DNA of 64,000 nt from Nemesobacter sp965204665 (GTDB lineage: Bacteria; Desulfobacterota_D; UBA1144; Nemesobacterales; Nemesobacteraceae): NCBI GenBank assembly GCA_965204665.1, contig OZ242002.1:868001-932000 (forward strand), written 5' to 3'. Positions 42,852 to 50,808 of the stretch are shown in pieces (positions within the stretch are counted from its first letter, which is position 1; the number at the start of each line of letters is the position of its first letter). The notes under the pieces were generated by a model, which saw only the letters and a list, made by a program, of their open reading frames with translations, searched no databases and was not told the origin of the DNA. A program made the translations under genes and the position numbers.

Positions 42852-44582
42852 ATGAATACAGAACAGAAAGAGATTGATCGCCATCTACATCTGGGGGAAG
42901 ACGCTCACAGAGAGTTCAAACAAATTGTTTTTTCCGCCAACCGACCCAAAGAGCCGAAGCCGGACGATTTAGCAGATGAAATCGCCGCCTTCGCCAATGC
43001 CGACGGCGGCGTTTTACTGTGCGGAGTCTCTGACGGCGGTGAGGTGCAGGACATGACGCGGCCGCAAGTAGATAATCTGGTAAGCAGTCTGACGGAAATT
43101 TGCTGTGACCGGATCAAACCCCCGGTCTATCCTCTGATAGAGCGTAGAGAAACAGAAGGCGGCAAGTTGTTGGTGATGGTCACAATCGAAGCGGGCGAGG
43201 CTATGCATCAAAGTCCCGGTGGAGCTTATCTGCGCGTCGGAGATTCAAAGAGGCAGATGAGAGATGAAAAATTCCGACTCGCTCACCAGCGCGCTCAGTC
43301 GCGTTTTGTTTCGTTTGACGAGCAACCGGTTCGGGGCACAGGATTCGGTTCTCTGGACAAAGATCTCTGGAAACCCCTTATAAGCGCGGAAGGAGCCGCC
43401 GACCCGCAGCGGTCCCTGTTGAAAATGGGTTTGCTTACCAAAGATGAAAAAGGAGCCCTGCGCGCCAGCGTAGCGGGTATTCTTCTCTGCAGCGCTGCAC
43501 CGGAGCAGTGGTTGCCGCAGGCCTGCATCGTGGCGACTCATTACAGGGGAGCGGACCGAAGTGCAGCCCAGATTGATTCTCAGGAAATTACAGGCTCTCT
43601 GCAACAGCAGATCGCCCGGGCGGTTCTTTTCATCATACGTAATATGCGGGTATCAGCACGTAAGACGCCTGCGCGAGAGGAAACACCTCAGTACGGCGAC
43701 CGGGCAGTGTTCGAGGCTGTAGTGAATGCCGTGGCGCATCGTGATTATTCCATCCGAGGCAGCCGCATTCGGGTCGCAATGTTTACCGACCGCCTTGAAA
43801 TTCACTCTCCGGGTGGTTTGCCGAACAATCTGACTGAGGAAAGTATCATGGATCGTCAGTCAACCCGTAATCAAGCTCTGGTTTCGGTGTTACGTAGAGT
43901 TCCCGTATCCGGCATCCGGGGGTCACATGACAGGCTGTACATCATGGAACAGCGTGGAGACGGGGTTCCTATCATTCGTCGGGATACTTACGAGTTGTGC
44001 GGACGGTATCCCGAATACAGGGAAATTGATAAGTCCGAACTTGGTCTTTCCATTCCCTCGGCTCCGCAAGAGCCGAGCGAATGTCGAACCTCGATTGCGG
44101 TACGCTGTGCAGACAACCCACTTGCGGGCGCAGAAATATTGACTCTCTATCCCAACAAGACATGGAAACGTGCGACCACAGATGCGACCGGTGAAGCGTT
44201 TTTCGATCTGCACACCGCTGTTCTGCCGATGACCGTTTTTGCAGCGGCGGAGGGCTGCGCCGCTGAAGTTGTCCGTGACTGGTTGCCCGGCGAAGGTCCT
44301 CTGGATGTGGAAATGGAAAATCTGTCCGGGGGCGGCTCTGTCATTTTTGCGGAAGGTACAGGATGTCTGCCGGGCATTTCCGGTCGACTGAACCCTGTCC
44401 TGGATACTCATGGTCGCACTTATCTTTATGCCGACAATGTTGCGGTAAAACAGGGCGCAGTCCAGCCAGTCAGTTTTTTGTTGGGAGAAGATTTGCATCT
44501 AACCGACGCCGACGGCCGCGAGTTGCATGTGCGCATTGTCGATATTGTCGGCCGATCATCACTGTTGGAGTATCGGTCATAA
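42852..44582 (+). CDS. AlbA_2/Schlafen-like ATP-binding regulator with Ig-like C-terminal part
   Basis: The protein has 576 residues. The N-terminal AlbA_2 domain has EDAHREFKQIVFSANRP, LADEIAAFANADGGVLLCGV and a GGAYLRVGDSKRQM end. The middle is the COG2865-type region, with AVFEAVVNAVAHRDYSIRGS, VAMFTDRLEIHSPGGLPNNL and MEQRGDGVPII. The last 170 residues are beta-rich, with a carboxypeptidase-regulatory-like repeat (PLAGAEILTLYPNKTWKRAT). AlbA_2 proteins are found as transcription regulators and as parts of phage-defence systems. It directly follows the groESL terminator and stands alone. Its function is not determined. Confidence 0.85.
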   Translation: MNTEQKEIDRHLHLGEDAHREFKQIVFSANRPKEPKPDDLADEIAAFANADGGVLLCGVSDGGEVQDMTRPQVDNLVSSLTEICCDRIKPPVYPLIERRETEGGKLLVMVTIEAGEAMHQSPGGAYLRVGDSKRQMRDEKFRLAHQRAQSRFVSFDEQPVRGTGFGSLDKDLWKPLISAEGAADPQRSLLKMGLLTKDEKGALRASVAGILLCSAAPEQWLPQACIVATHYRGADRSAAQIDSQEITGSLQQQIARAVLFIIRNMRVSARKTPAREETPQYGDRAVFEAVVNAVAHRDYSIRGSRIRVAMFTDRLEIHSPGGLPNNLTEESIMDRQSTRNQALVSVLRRVPVSGIRGSHDRLYIMEQRGDGVPIIRRDTYELCGRYPEYREIDKSELGLSIPSAPQEPSECRTSIAVRCADNPLAGAEILTLYPNKTWKRATTDATGEAFFDLHTAVLPMTVFAAAEGCAAEVVRDWLPGEGPLDVEMENLSGGGSVIFAEGTGCLPGISGRLNPVLDTHGRTYLYADNVAVKQGAVQPVSFLLGEDLHLTDADGRELHVRIVDIVGRSSLLEYRS

Positions 44583-44798
44583 CCGGCGACTACCCGACCG
44601 CCGCTTTCTTTTACGCCGCCGCGAGCCTCGATTGCTGATTGCCGGCATCTCGCTGGAGTGTTGATACAAGGGGGGGGCATGACGAACGGAACTCGCTTGT
44701 CTCCGATCAATTCCCGTGTGCGTCTTACAGGATGAGTCATCAGGGAACGGGATATATCAACTAAATTCTGTTTTTTTTCGTTTTATTAAAATTTTTTC

Positions 44799-44826
44799 TT
44801 GACAGTTTAAGTAAATTACTTATATT
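44799..44826 (+). promoter_or_regulatory. Sigma-70 promoter of candidate small RNA
   Basis: TTGACA at 44799-44804 and TATATT at 44821-44826, spacer 16 bp, in very AT-rich sequence (T8 and A-rich upstream tract resembling an UP element). It predicts a start near 44833. Confidence 0.7.
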
Positions 44827-44832
44827 TTATAA

Positions 44833-44919
44833 CGCTGGTTAGAAACAGCATCACTATACATCCTTCATCCTCCTTTACGTAAGAGAGAGCGCCTTTCCCC
44901 CTTAAGGCGCTCTTTTTTT
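44833..44919 (+). ncRNA. Candidate small RNA or leader RNA ending in a strong terminator
   Basis: About 87 nt between a near-consensus promoter and a strong terminator hairpin. The 5' part can form GCTG-loop-CAGC (GCTGGTTAGAAACAGC). The middle contains a C/T-rich ATCCTTCATCCTCCTTTACG that is complementary to Shine-Dalgarno-type AGGAGG, suggesting an antisense role. The terminator stem GAGCGCCTT/AAGGCGCTC and a T7 tract end it. No ORF fits. It could alternatively be an attenuated leader of the SCO1 gene that starts 59 bp later. Confidence 0.55.
44887..44919 (+). terminator. Strong rho-independent terminator
   Basis: Nine-base-pair perfect stem GAGCGCCTT/AAGGCGCTC (44887-44895, 44904-44912), 8-nt loop, then seven T residues. 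Confidence 0.9.
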
Positions 44920-44977
44920 GTCCTACCGAAAAACCGGTGCTATAGTTATCATTGATTCTGCGCTTACCGGGTCTCAG

Positions 44978-45592
44978 ATGGCGAAAAAAAAATACAGATT
45001 TACAGTTCCGGTTGCCGTAATCGCCTTTGTGTGGATCGGGGTGGTGGGGATTATTCATCTGTCGGGAAGTAAAGACTACCACGGAGATGAGTTTCACCGT
45101 CCCGCGTTTGATTTCTCGCTGACCGATCACCGAAACCGCGAGTTTGTTCTCTCCGAACATAGAGATAAGGTAGTGCTTTTGAGTTTCGGGTTTACAAACT
45201 GTCCCGATATATGTCCCGGCACCTTGAGAGCGTTGGGGGATGTGCTTGATCTGATCGAGGGAGAATCGGCTGACAATGTGGAGGCGCTTTTTATAACGGT
45301 GGACCCGGAAAGAGATACGGTTTCGAAACTGGGAAGTTACGTACCGTTTTTTCACGAAAGCGTAACAGGTCTCACGGGACCCGAGGAAACAATAACGGAA
45401 ATAAGCAGGGCTTGCGGCGTATTTTATTTAAAAGACGCTCCGGATGAAGCCGGAAACTATCAAGTCACTCATTCTCCTTCCATCTATCTGCTGAACGCCC
45501 GCGGAGAGGTTGCCCTTCGATATTCGAGGGAAAAGTTTAATCCGGATAAAATCGCACAAGATATAAAACGTTTCTTGAGGGATATTTCATGA
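44978..45592 (+). CDS. SCO1/SenC-type copper chaperone
   Basis: The protein has 204 residues, anchored by one N-terminal helix (about 11-27, TVPVAVIAFVWIGVVGI) with the thioredoxin-like domain in the periplasm. The copper-binding CxxxC is in NCPDICPGTLRAL and the distal histidine is in QVTHSPSIYLL. It delivers copper or reduces cysteines at the CuA site of cytochrome oxidase. ATG 44978 is chosen over TTG 44918 because the latter lies on the terminator. The stop overlaps the next gene (ATGA), so both chaperones are made together. Confidence 0.92.
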   Translation: MAKKKYRFTVPVAVIAFVWIGVVGIIHLSGSKDYHGDEFHRPAFDFSLTDHRNREFVLSEHRDKVVLLSFGFTNCPDICPGTLRALGDVLDLIEGESADNVEALFITVDPERDTVSKLGSYVPFFHESVTGLTGPEETITEISRACGVFYLKDAPDEAGNYQVTHSPSIYLLNARGEVALRYSREKFNPDKIAQDIKRFLRDIS

Positions 45593-46056
45593 TTTCAAGA
45601 AAGATTTTTCTGACTCTGCTTGTTTTTTCCATGGTGCCCCTGTTTCAGGCTGAGGGCGAGGATACTGTTTCCGTATCCGGCGCCTGGGTGAGGCAGAACC
45701 CACCGGGAACCGGCGTCACTGCCGCCTATATGGTTATCAGAAACAATGCAGTGAAGGATGATGCTCTTTTGGAAGTTAAATGCGAATGTTCAGAACAAGC
45801 GGCTATTCACGGTACGGTCGACGTACCGAATTCCGATTCAGTGAAAATGACGGAAGTCGCTTCACTCGCCATTCCCGCAGGGCGGGAAGTGGTGCTTGAG
45901 CCCGGCGGGTACCACATCATGCTCATGAGGCTTCGCGGGGATATAAGGGGTGACCATCTGATGCTGGTCCTTAAGTTCGCAAACCGGGGAGAGGTGCGGG
46001 TCAAGGCTGCGGTGTCGGCCGGGCCGGGCGAAGATAAAAAACATCACCATCACTGA
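45589..46056 (+). CDS. PCuAC-type periplasmic copper chaperone (DUF461)
   Basis: The protein has 155 residues. A signal peptide (1-22) is followed by VSVSGAWVRQNPPGTGVTAAYMVI, the family opening. The Cu(I) ligands follow the His-Met pattern: IHGTVDVPN, VKMTEV and GGYHIMLMRL. It ends in four histidines, a second copper-binding tail found in many members. It works with SCO1 (the overlapping upstream gene) to load CuA of terminal oxidases. Confidence 0.92.
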   Translation: MISRKIFLTLLVFSMVPLFQAEGEDTVSVSGAWVRQNPPGTGVTAAYMVIRNNAVKDDALLEVKCECSEQAAIHGTVDVPNSDSVKMTEVASLAIPAGREVVLEPGGYHIMLMRLRGDIRGDHLMLVLKFANRGEVRVKAAVSAGPGEDKKHHHH

Positions 46057-46239
46057 CCCGGCAATTACAGATTAATGAGTAAAGGACGGTCGGGAAAAAC
46101 GACTGATAATATATCTGAACTTAAGAGAAAAAGGCTGTTCTGAAAGATCCTGCGGCAGGAGTCGTCGGTTTTCCGCTCTGGATATTTGAAAGCGTTTATG
46201 TTTTTCAGTTTTGTATGCGGGGATGCTGAATACCGTCTG

Positions 46240-47088
46240 TTATCTGGGTGATATGTATTTTCTCGGGTTGATTCTTTTTCCTTTCTTTATTATTTCATAA
46301 TGAAGGTGAGGCCCTGTCGATCGGCCCGTCGAGCCGGCTTTACCTATTACATCCCCCCATGACACCTCGTCTCCTTCACTTACTTCTATACTGGATAGGT
46401 GAGCATACAGAGTCTTGAAGTCCATATCGTGCTCTATCACCACGTATTTTCCGTAGTCCGGGGAACTGCGGGTTTCCTCCACCACTCCGTCCGCAGTGGC
46501 CACTATGTCGTCGCCGACTGCCGCTCTGAAGTCAATCCCGGCGTGAAACTTGCGGGAATCGGAAAAGGGGGATTTCCTGTAGCCGAAACCTGACGAGATT
46601 GATCCTTCGACAGGTTTACCCAGAGGAATCGACGGAAGAGCCTTTTCGATCTCCTGCAGGTCTTTTTCAACCGAGTTGAAATAATCCGGAGTGATGTCCG
46701 AAACGCTGAATCCCCGCCCTCCTATGTTTTTTCTGGCAGCATTGTTTCTTTTCAGGAGTTTGCGCATGGAATCAATGTCTTTTTCCAATGCAAGAACTCT
46801 CTCTATGAATTTCTGCTCAAGATTGCCGTCGACAATCATGCTGTGGGGCATTTCCTCAATTACGGAGAGAATCTCGTTTATTTCCGCTTCTTTCCGCGCT
46901 ACGGCGGATCTTGTTTCGTTGTAGAATTCGTAGGAAAGGAAACAGCCGAGAAGAGTAAAAAATATAATTAAGGCACCCAACGTAATGCAGAGATCATAAG
47001 CGCCTCTGCTGATCCCGTAATGCTTAGTGCGTCCGGATTTGTTGCAACTGAGGGTGATGGACCAGCCGCTGTTTTTTACATCCCGCAA
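46240..47088 (-). CDS. Membrane-bound M23 family endopeptidase (LytM-type)
   Basis: The protein has 282 residues. A short basic N-terminus precedes one helix (31-52, LCITLGALIIFFTLLGCFLS), then a coiled coil (62-115) and the M23 domain: FGYRKSPF, HAGIDFRAAVGDDIVATADG (H and D zinc ligands), and HLHYE with the last ligands in STGPHLHYEI. It acts on peptidoglycan cross-bridges in the periplasm, or as an amidase activator if inactive; all ligands are present, so catalysis is expected. TTG 47088 has GGGAG nine bases upstream. Confidence 0.92.
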   Translation of the reverse strand: MRDVKNSGWSITLSCNKSGRTKHYGISRGAYDLCITLGALIIFFTLLGCFLSYEFYNETRSAVARKEAEINEILSVIEEMPHSMIVDGNLEQKFIERVLALEKDIDSMRKLLKRNNAARKNIGGRGFSVSDITPDYFNSVEKDLQEIEKALPSIPLGKPVEGSISSGFGYRKSPFSDSRKFHAGIDFRAAVGDDIVATADGVVEETRSSPDYGKYVVIEHDMDFKTLYAHLSSIEVSEGDEVSWGDVIGKAGSTGRSTGPHLHYEIIKKGKRINPRKYISPR

Positions 47089-47176
47089 TCAATTTGTCTC
47101 CCGTTATGTAATACGAAAACCTATAAGAGTCTAATCAAAGATTTTTTGATGTCAAACAGCAGGCGATTTCTGGGTG

Positions 47177-48019
47177 TTAGTTTCCACCGTAGCCTGAGAG
47201 TTTCTCAAGTTGCTGCAACGATAACATCCCCTCGTGCATCTCACCTTTGATTTCCCAGGTGGGGTAGCTCTTTATGTTTTTTGTTTCACAGAGCCTGCGT
47301 TTTGATTCCCGCCTTTCAGGTGAACACTCTACATACGGCACGTGGACAAAAGCGTTTCCGAAAAGGTCTTTCTGTTTCTTGCAGTAAACGCACCGGAACG
47401 AGCCGTACATGACCGCGCCGCTGCCCGAGAGATGTTTCGCCAAACGTATCTGGTAGACGGAGGATTCACCGGTGAGCGATTGTCGGTCCACGGAAGGCAT
47501 CTGAACGAGCCAGGAAGCGGCGAACACCGCGATGAATATCACTACCGCGCCTCCGCCCGCGCGCAGAGAAGACGCTCGCGGATACATGCTCTTTTTTTTC
47601 ATAAGCACTATTCCGAGCAGGAGCAAGGAGATAACAGCTGATACGAGACACCAGGAGCACAATGCGTCTATTATGAAGACCTCAAGATATGTGAGGTATG
47701 CGGAAAAAGAAACAGCCGCCACGCAGAGAGGGAAAAGCAGTCTCCATTTCTTTTTTTTTCCGATGGGAGCCAAGGTTGACGCTGTCAGCAGCAGGTACCC
47801 CGCGACCCCGAGAAGAGAAACCGGAATTCCGGCGATGCTTGAATAGCGGCTTTCCCTTACCACATCACAGTCTGCGCCCGTGAGGCACGCCCGGGTTTCA
47901 GAGGAGAACAAACTTTCGTATGAGAGATATGCGGAAACAAGAAGCCCGACTACGCAGAGCAAGGTCGCAACTGCGCTCGGAGTATCTAAGAAGCGTCTGT
48001 TTTTTACAGAGTTCGTCAT
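47177..48019 (-). CDS. VKOR-thioredoxin-like fusion (disulfide bond formation)
   Basis: The protein has 280 residues. The VKOR domain has four to five helices, with CLTGADCDVV (loop cysteines), GIPVSLLGVAGY and the catalytic CxxC in IDALCSWCLVSA. The C-terminal thioredoxin-like domain has YGSFRCVYCKKQK, ECSPERRESK and SYPTWEIKGEMHEG (cis-proline region). The fusion reoxidises periplasmic thiols through quinone and replaces DsbB/DsbA in many bacteria. It is a single gene on the same strand as the M23 peptidase. Confidence 0.93.
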   Translation of the reverse strand: MTNSVKNRRFLDTPSAVATLLCVVGLLVSAYLSYESLFSSETRACLTGADCDVVRESRYSSIAGIPVSLLGVAGYLLLTASTLAPIGKKKKWRLLFPLCVAAVSFSAYLTYLEVFIIDALCSWCLVSAVISLLLLGIVLMKKKSMYPRASSLRAGGGAVVIFIAVFAASWLVQMPSVDRQSLTGESSVYQIRLAKHLSGSGAVMYGSFRCVYCKKQKDLFGNAFVHVPYVECSPERRESKRRLCETKNIKSYPTWEIKGEMHEGMLSLQQLEKLSGYGGN

Positions 48020-48111
48020 GGGAAATCCACTAAGGAAAATTTACGCTATAAATCCGGTTCTCCCGTCGCTTTTTTAGATATAACCGCATTATCATAAACT
48101 CTTCTCAGTTT

Positions 48112-48906
48112 TCATTTTATGTCGTCTTCCATAAAAGATTCTTCATCAATTCTGAACAGGTCTGATGTTGAGCGATGGACACCGATGTCGTTTTCCATCA
48201 GCAGCATCACAAGTTGCTCCCCATTCATCAGTGCGATGGGGGTTTTGTCAGGCTTAGCTGCCTCCTCCTCGGCTCCGGTACTGAACCCGCTGGTGGTTAT
48301 GATTAAGCCTTGCTCGTGTGTTCCTAAACTGCCGCGAACCTGCTGAACAACCGGGGTTTGAACATTCTTAGACCATCTTTTTACCTGTACAGCCATCTTG
48401 ATGCGGACCACATCACCCACCACCAAGATACCTCTGATGTCGATGCCGCCATCCTTGCTGGGTTCGGTTACCTCGACCATCTCGAAACCCATTTTTGTCA
48501 GCAATTGTGAGGCGAGTTTCTCGAACTTGCAGGGCTCCATGTCCAGCAGTCGTTTATGTAGAATCTCCCTGACTTGGCGGTTTTGTTCCTTGATCTGTAA
48601 CTCCAGTCCGTCCTCTGTCCATCGGCTCAGACCTACATACCCCCTGCCATGTTGGACAAAGACAGGACGCTCACCACGTTTCTGTTGGCGATTGATCTTA
48701 CTGATTATTTGGGCGTACATGGTGGCTTCGGGTGTTTTGCCGAGCGTCACCAACCATCCTTCCTCCAGCGCTTTTTTAGTGATCTCTTTGTAGTGCATTG
48801 GTTCATTGTCGCCGAACTCCTCAAGCACTTTCCGAGCACAATCGCCGAAGGAAAAACTCTCGTTTACTGCAGAAGATTTTGTGTTTTCCTTAACATCCGG
48901 AGGCAC
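48112..48906 (-). CDS. Mrr-like restriction endonuclease with HARE-HTH domain
   Basis: The protein has 264 residues from GTG 48906. A HARE-HTH domain is at about 20-95: ARKVLEEFGDNEPMHYKEIT, GKTPEATMYAQI and FVQHGRGYVGLSRW. The Mrr catalytic domain follows: KLASQLLTKMGFEMVEVT, then DGGIDIRG and KMAVQVKRW, giving the PD-(D/E)xK core D..QxK. Such proteins cut methylated or foreign DNA. There is no partner methylase here, which fits a modification-dependent enzyme. The open frame continues upstream into a decayed second HARE-HTH (next entry), so the native protein was longer. Confidence 0.85.
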   Translation of the reverse strand: MPPDVKENTKSSAVNESFSFGDCARKVLEEFGDNEPMHYKEITKKALEEGWLVTLGKTPEATMYAQIISKINRQQKRGERPVFVQHGRGYVGLSRWTEDGLELQIKEQNRQVREILHKRLLDMEPCKFEKLASQLLTKMGFEMVEVTEPSKDGGIDIRGILVVGDVVRIKMAVQVKRWSKNVQTPVVQQVRGSLGTHEQGLIITTSGFSTGAEEEAAKPDKTPIALMNGEQLVMLLMENDIGVHRSTSDLFRIDEESFMEDDIK

Positions 48907-49078
48907 GACCGCAGTGTTGTTCGTTTTGGAAGTGAAATCCCGAAGCGTGAAGGTTCCCGGACCGACCCTTTCAAAGAGCGACTTTTCACCGTTATTCTTG
49001 ATGTCCGAGTAAAGTCCAGCGCTGACAGTGTTTACCGGCTTTTTTCAGAATCTCGATTGCCGCTGAAAGCACATTCAT
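48907..49078 (-). pseudogene. Remnant of a first HARE-HTH domain of the Mrr-like gene
   Basis: ATG 49078, with GAGGTG upstream, starts MNVLSAAIEILKKAGK, the first HARE-HTH helix, then goes out of frame. A different frame from about 49035 reads NTVSAGLYSDIKNNGEKSLF then ERVGPGTFTL, the domain's second half, and joins the Mrr frame at 48906. About 25 codons are missing between the halves, so an internal deletion with frame change destroyed this domain. Confidence 0.7.
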
Positions 49079-49150
49079 GAGTTCACCTCAGTTAATGAAA
49101 CCCGCTCTGTTTCTGCAAATAACTGACTTCAATATAATAGGCTTTATCGC

Positions 49151-49471
49151 TCATGGCATATCCCCCTCAAAACATGGCATCACGTAAACTTCAGGTCTAA
49201 GGCTAACAAGCCTTTTTTCATGTTCTGAAAAAGCTCTATTCAGATCATCTGTAGAAAACCAGACACTAGTTCTTTCTTGAGTGAGAACCGGCAATTGTTC
49301 TTTTATTTCCTCTTCTGAACAACCGCCTTTTTTTGCTAACGCAACCCTAAACTCATTCTCCGCGTCCATTTGTGCCTTCAACCCTGCTCTAATTCTGTTT
49401 ACCCTTGGGGAAGGTATTCCCACCATTTCCATAGTAGATTGACCTAACCCGCACCCGAACAGTAAAAACAA
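49151..49471 (-). CDS. Small predicted lipoprotein, N-terminus frameshifted
   Basis: 106-codon frame from TTG 49471: FLLFGCGLGQSTMEMVGIPS (lipobox FGC), then a polar helix region (RIRAGLKAQMDAENEFRVAL) and ALAKKGGCSEEEIKEQL. A far better start exists at ATG 49497, behind AGGAGGTG, but its frame (MSRIILLAVCF) hits a stop after 17 codons. One inserted or deleted base near 49475 would join MSRIILLA to LLFGCGLG. So this is probably a real lipoprotein gene with a recent frameshift or a read error. Function unknown. Confidence 0.55.
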   Translation of the reverse strand: MFLLFGCGLGQSTMEMVGIPSPRVNRIRAGLKAQMDAENEFRVALAKKGGCSEEEIKEQLPVLTQERTSVWFSTDDLNRAFSEHEKRLVSLRPEVYVMPCFEGDMP

Positions 49472-49509
49472 ACTGCTAATAAAATAATTCTGCTCATTCC
49501 TACACCTCC

Positions 49510-49656
49510 TTAAGTTTTTTCTCTTTCCACTCGCCCCTTAATCTTCTTATCCGGGAACCGTTCTTCCAGAACTGATATGTTTTCCTCAAGTTCACCTTGA
49601 AAGAATTTCCACCATGTCTGAATAATATTGTACGAGTATAAACTTTCGTCTTCCAT
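49510..49656 (-). CDS. Small hypothetical protein (48 aa)
   Basis: MEDESLYSYNIIQTWWKFF then QGELEENISVLEERFPDKK and a basic tail. Its stop lies right before the RBS of the following lipoprotein gene, indicating an operon. The frame stays open another 20 codons upstream without a better start. Amphipathic helical character. No family known. Confidence 0.45.
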   Translation of the reverse strand: MEDESLYSYNIIQTWWKFFQGELEENISVLEERFPDKKIKGRVEREKT

Positions 49657-50148
49657 TCTACCAGTTTTCACCCACCCGTGCTTGATGCCAGTCTTCTTTA
49701 ATCTGCGGCGAGAAAGGCAAGTAATGCTTCAGAAGAATCGAAACAAGGTGGCGGAGCGGCCTCGAAAGCGACTGTGTGGTAGTCTATATGCTTGAATGAC
49801 CTTTGTTTAAAGAATCAGGGTTGGTGAGCGGAATATTTCAAGAACTGATTTCTTAGGAGATATTCAGTACACGGCAGTACGCGGTTCTCAGTCGGGGAAA
49901 CGGGTCAAAGATTTGATGAGCGGTATGCAAAAATCTACGCGGTTTTTATCTGACAACTCAAATTGATTTAAGGGATTGTTAAGACTTCTTAAAAGAGCAG
50001 TTAAAAAACAGTCTGTTCTTAAATTCTCGTCTTGTTTTCTGCTATGTCCTGTTTTTTCCTATATAATAAATAAAGAGAGTTAGAGAAAGTTACTTCAGGT
50101 TAGAATATCCTTCAGGAAACGGGAAAACGGGAGCAAGGAAGTCGGACG
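49657..50148. other. Intergenic region with possible gene remnants
   Basis: 490 bp upstream of the PAP2-like gene. On the minus strand near 49700-49800 short frames read DYHTVAFEAAPPCFDSSEAL or HLVSILLKHYLPFSPQI without starts, probably tails of lost genes. The rest is AT-rich and featureless. Confidence 0.35.
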
Positions 50149-50151
50149 ATG

Positions 50152-50778
50152 ATGAATAACAACAATGTCGCTCAGAAAGCCTTTTTCCCGCAGGAAGCGG
50201 AAAACGGCAAGGCGATTTTCGCGGCGAACCTGATCTCCACCATTTTTTCTCCCGCGCTCTGCATTCTCTACGCGGTAATCATGACCGCATTGTCGGTTGA
50301 ACACCCCTCGAAGATTTTCTGGTTGGCTCTTTTTGTCTTTCTTTTCGTTCTGGCTCCGACTTCCTACATCTTTTACCTTATAGGCAGGGGAAAGGTGACT
50401 GACTTTCACATAAATATAAGAGAGGAGAGAATAAAGCCTATCTGCATTGTCATCGCATACTGCGTTTTCTCACTTGCTCTCTACCACTTCGCCGGCGGAC
50501 CGAGCGCTCTTGTCAGCATGGGGGTTTTCTGTCTTGTCCTTGCAAGTTTCTGGTTGCTCATTTCTCTTTATTGGAAGATAAGCGGTCACTGCGCAGGTAT
50601 AGGGGCCTTTTCGGCGGGGACTCTGGGATACTCCTCCTACGAGGTGACGGCTTTAGTAGTCATTCCGCTTGTTCTTCTCGTGGTATGGGCGAGGATAAAA
50701 CTCGGTTGCCACACGTTTTTGCAGACGCTTGCCGGTCTTACCCTGGGCATTTCGGTTTTCTATTTTTTCGGGATCTGA
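50152..50778 (+). CDS. PAP2-like membrane protein
   Basis: The protein has about 208 residues and six predicted transmembrane helices (for example ANLISTIFSPALCILYAVIM, FWLALFVFLFVLAPTSYIFY). It keeps the layout of PAP2 phosphatases: a basic segment FHINIREERIKP, SGHCAG in place of PSGH, and a final LGCHTFLQTLAGLTLG with the conserved His, but the arginine/aspartate pattern is imperfect. Lipid-phosphate phosphatase activity is therefore possible, not assured. There are two adjacent ATGs (50149, 50152); GGAAG upstream suits either. Convergent with the glycosyltransferase gene. Confidence 0.75.
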   Translation: MNNNNVAQKAFFPQEAENGKAIFAANLISTIFSPALCILYAVIMTALSVEHPSKIFWLALFVFLFVLAPTSYIFYLIGRGKVTDFHINIREERIKPICIVIAYCVFSLALYHFAGGPSALVSMGVFCLVLASFWLLISLYWKISGHCAGIGAFSAGTLGYSSYEVTALVVIPLVLLVVWARIKLGCHTFLQTLAGLTLGISVFYFFGI

Positions 50779-50808
50779 TTATCCTGCTTTTCGGAGCGGG
50801 GTCTCGGG

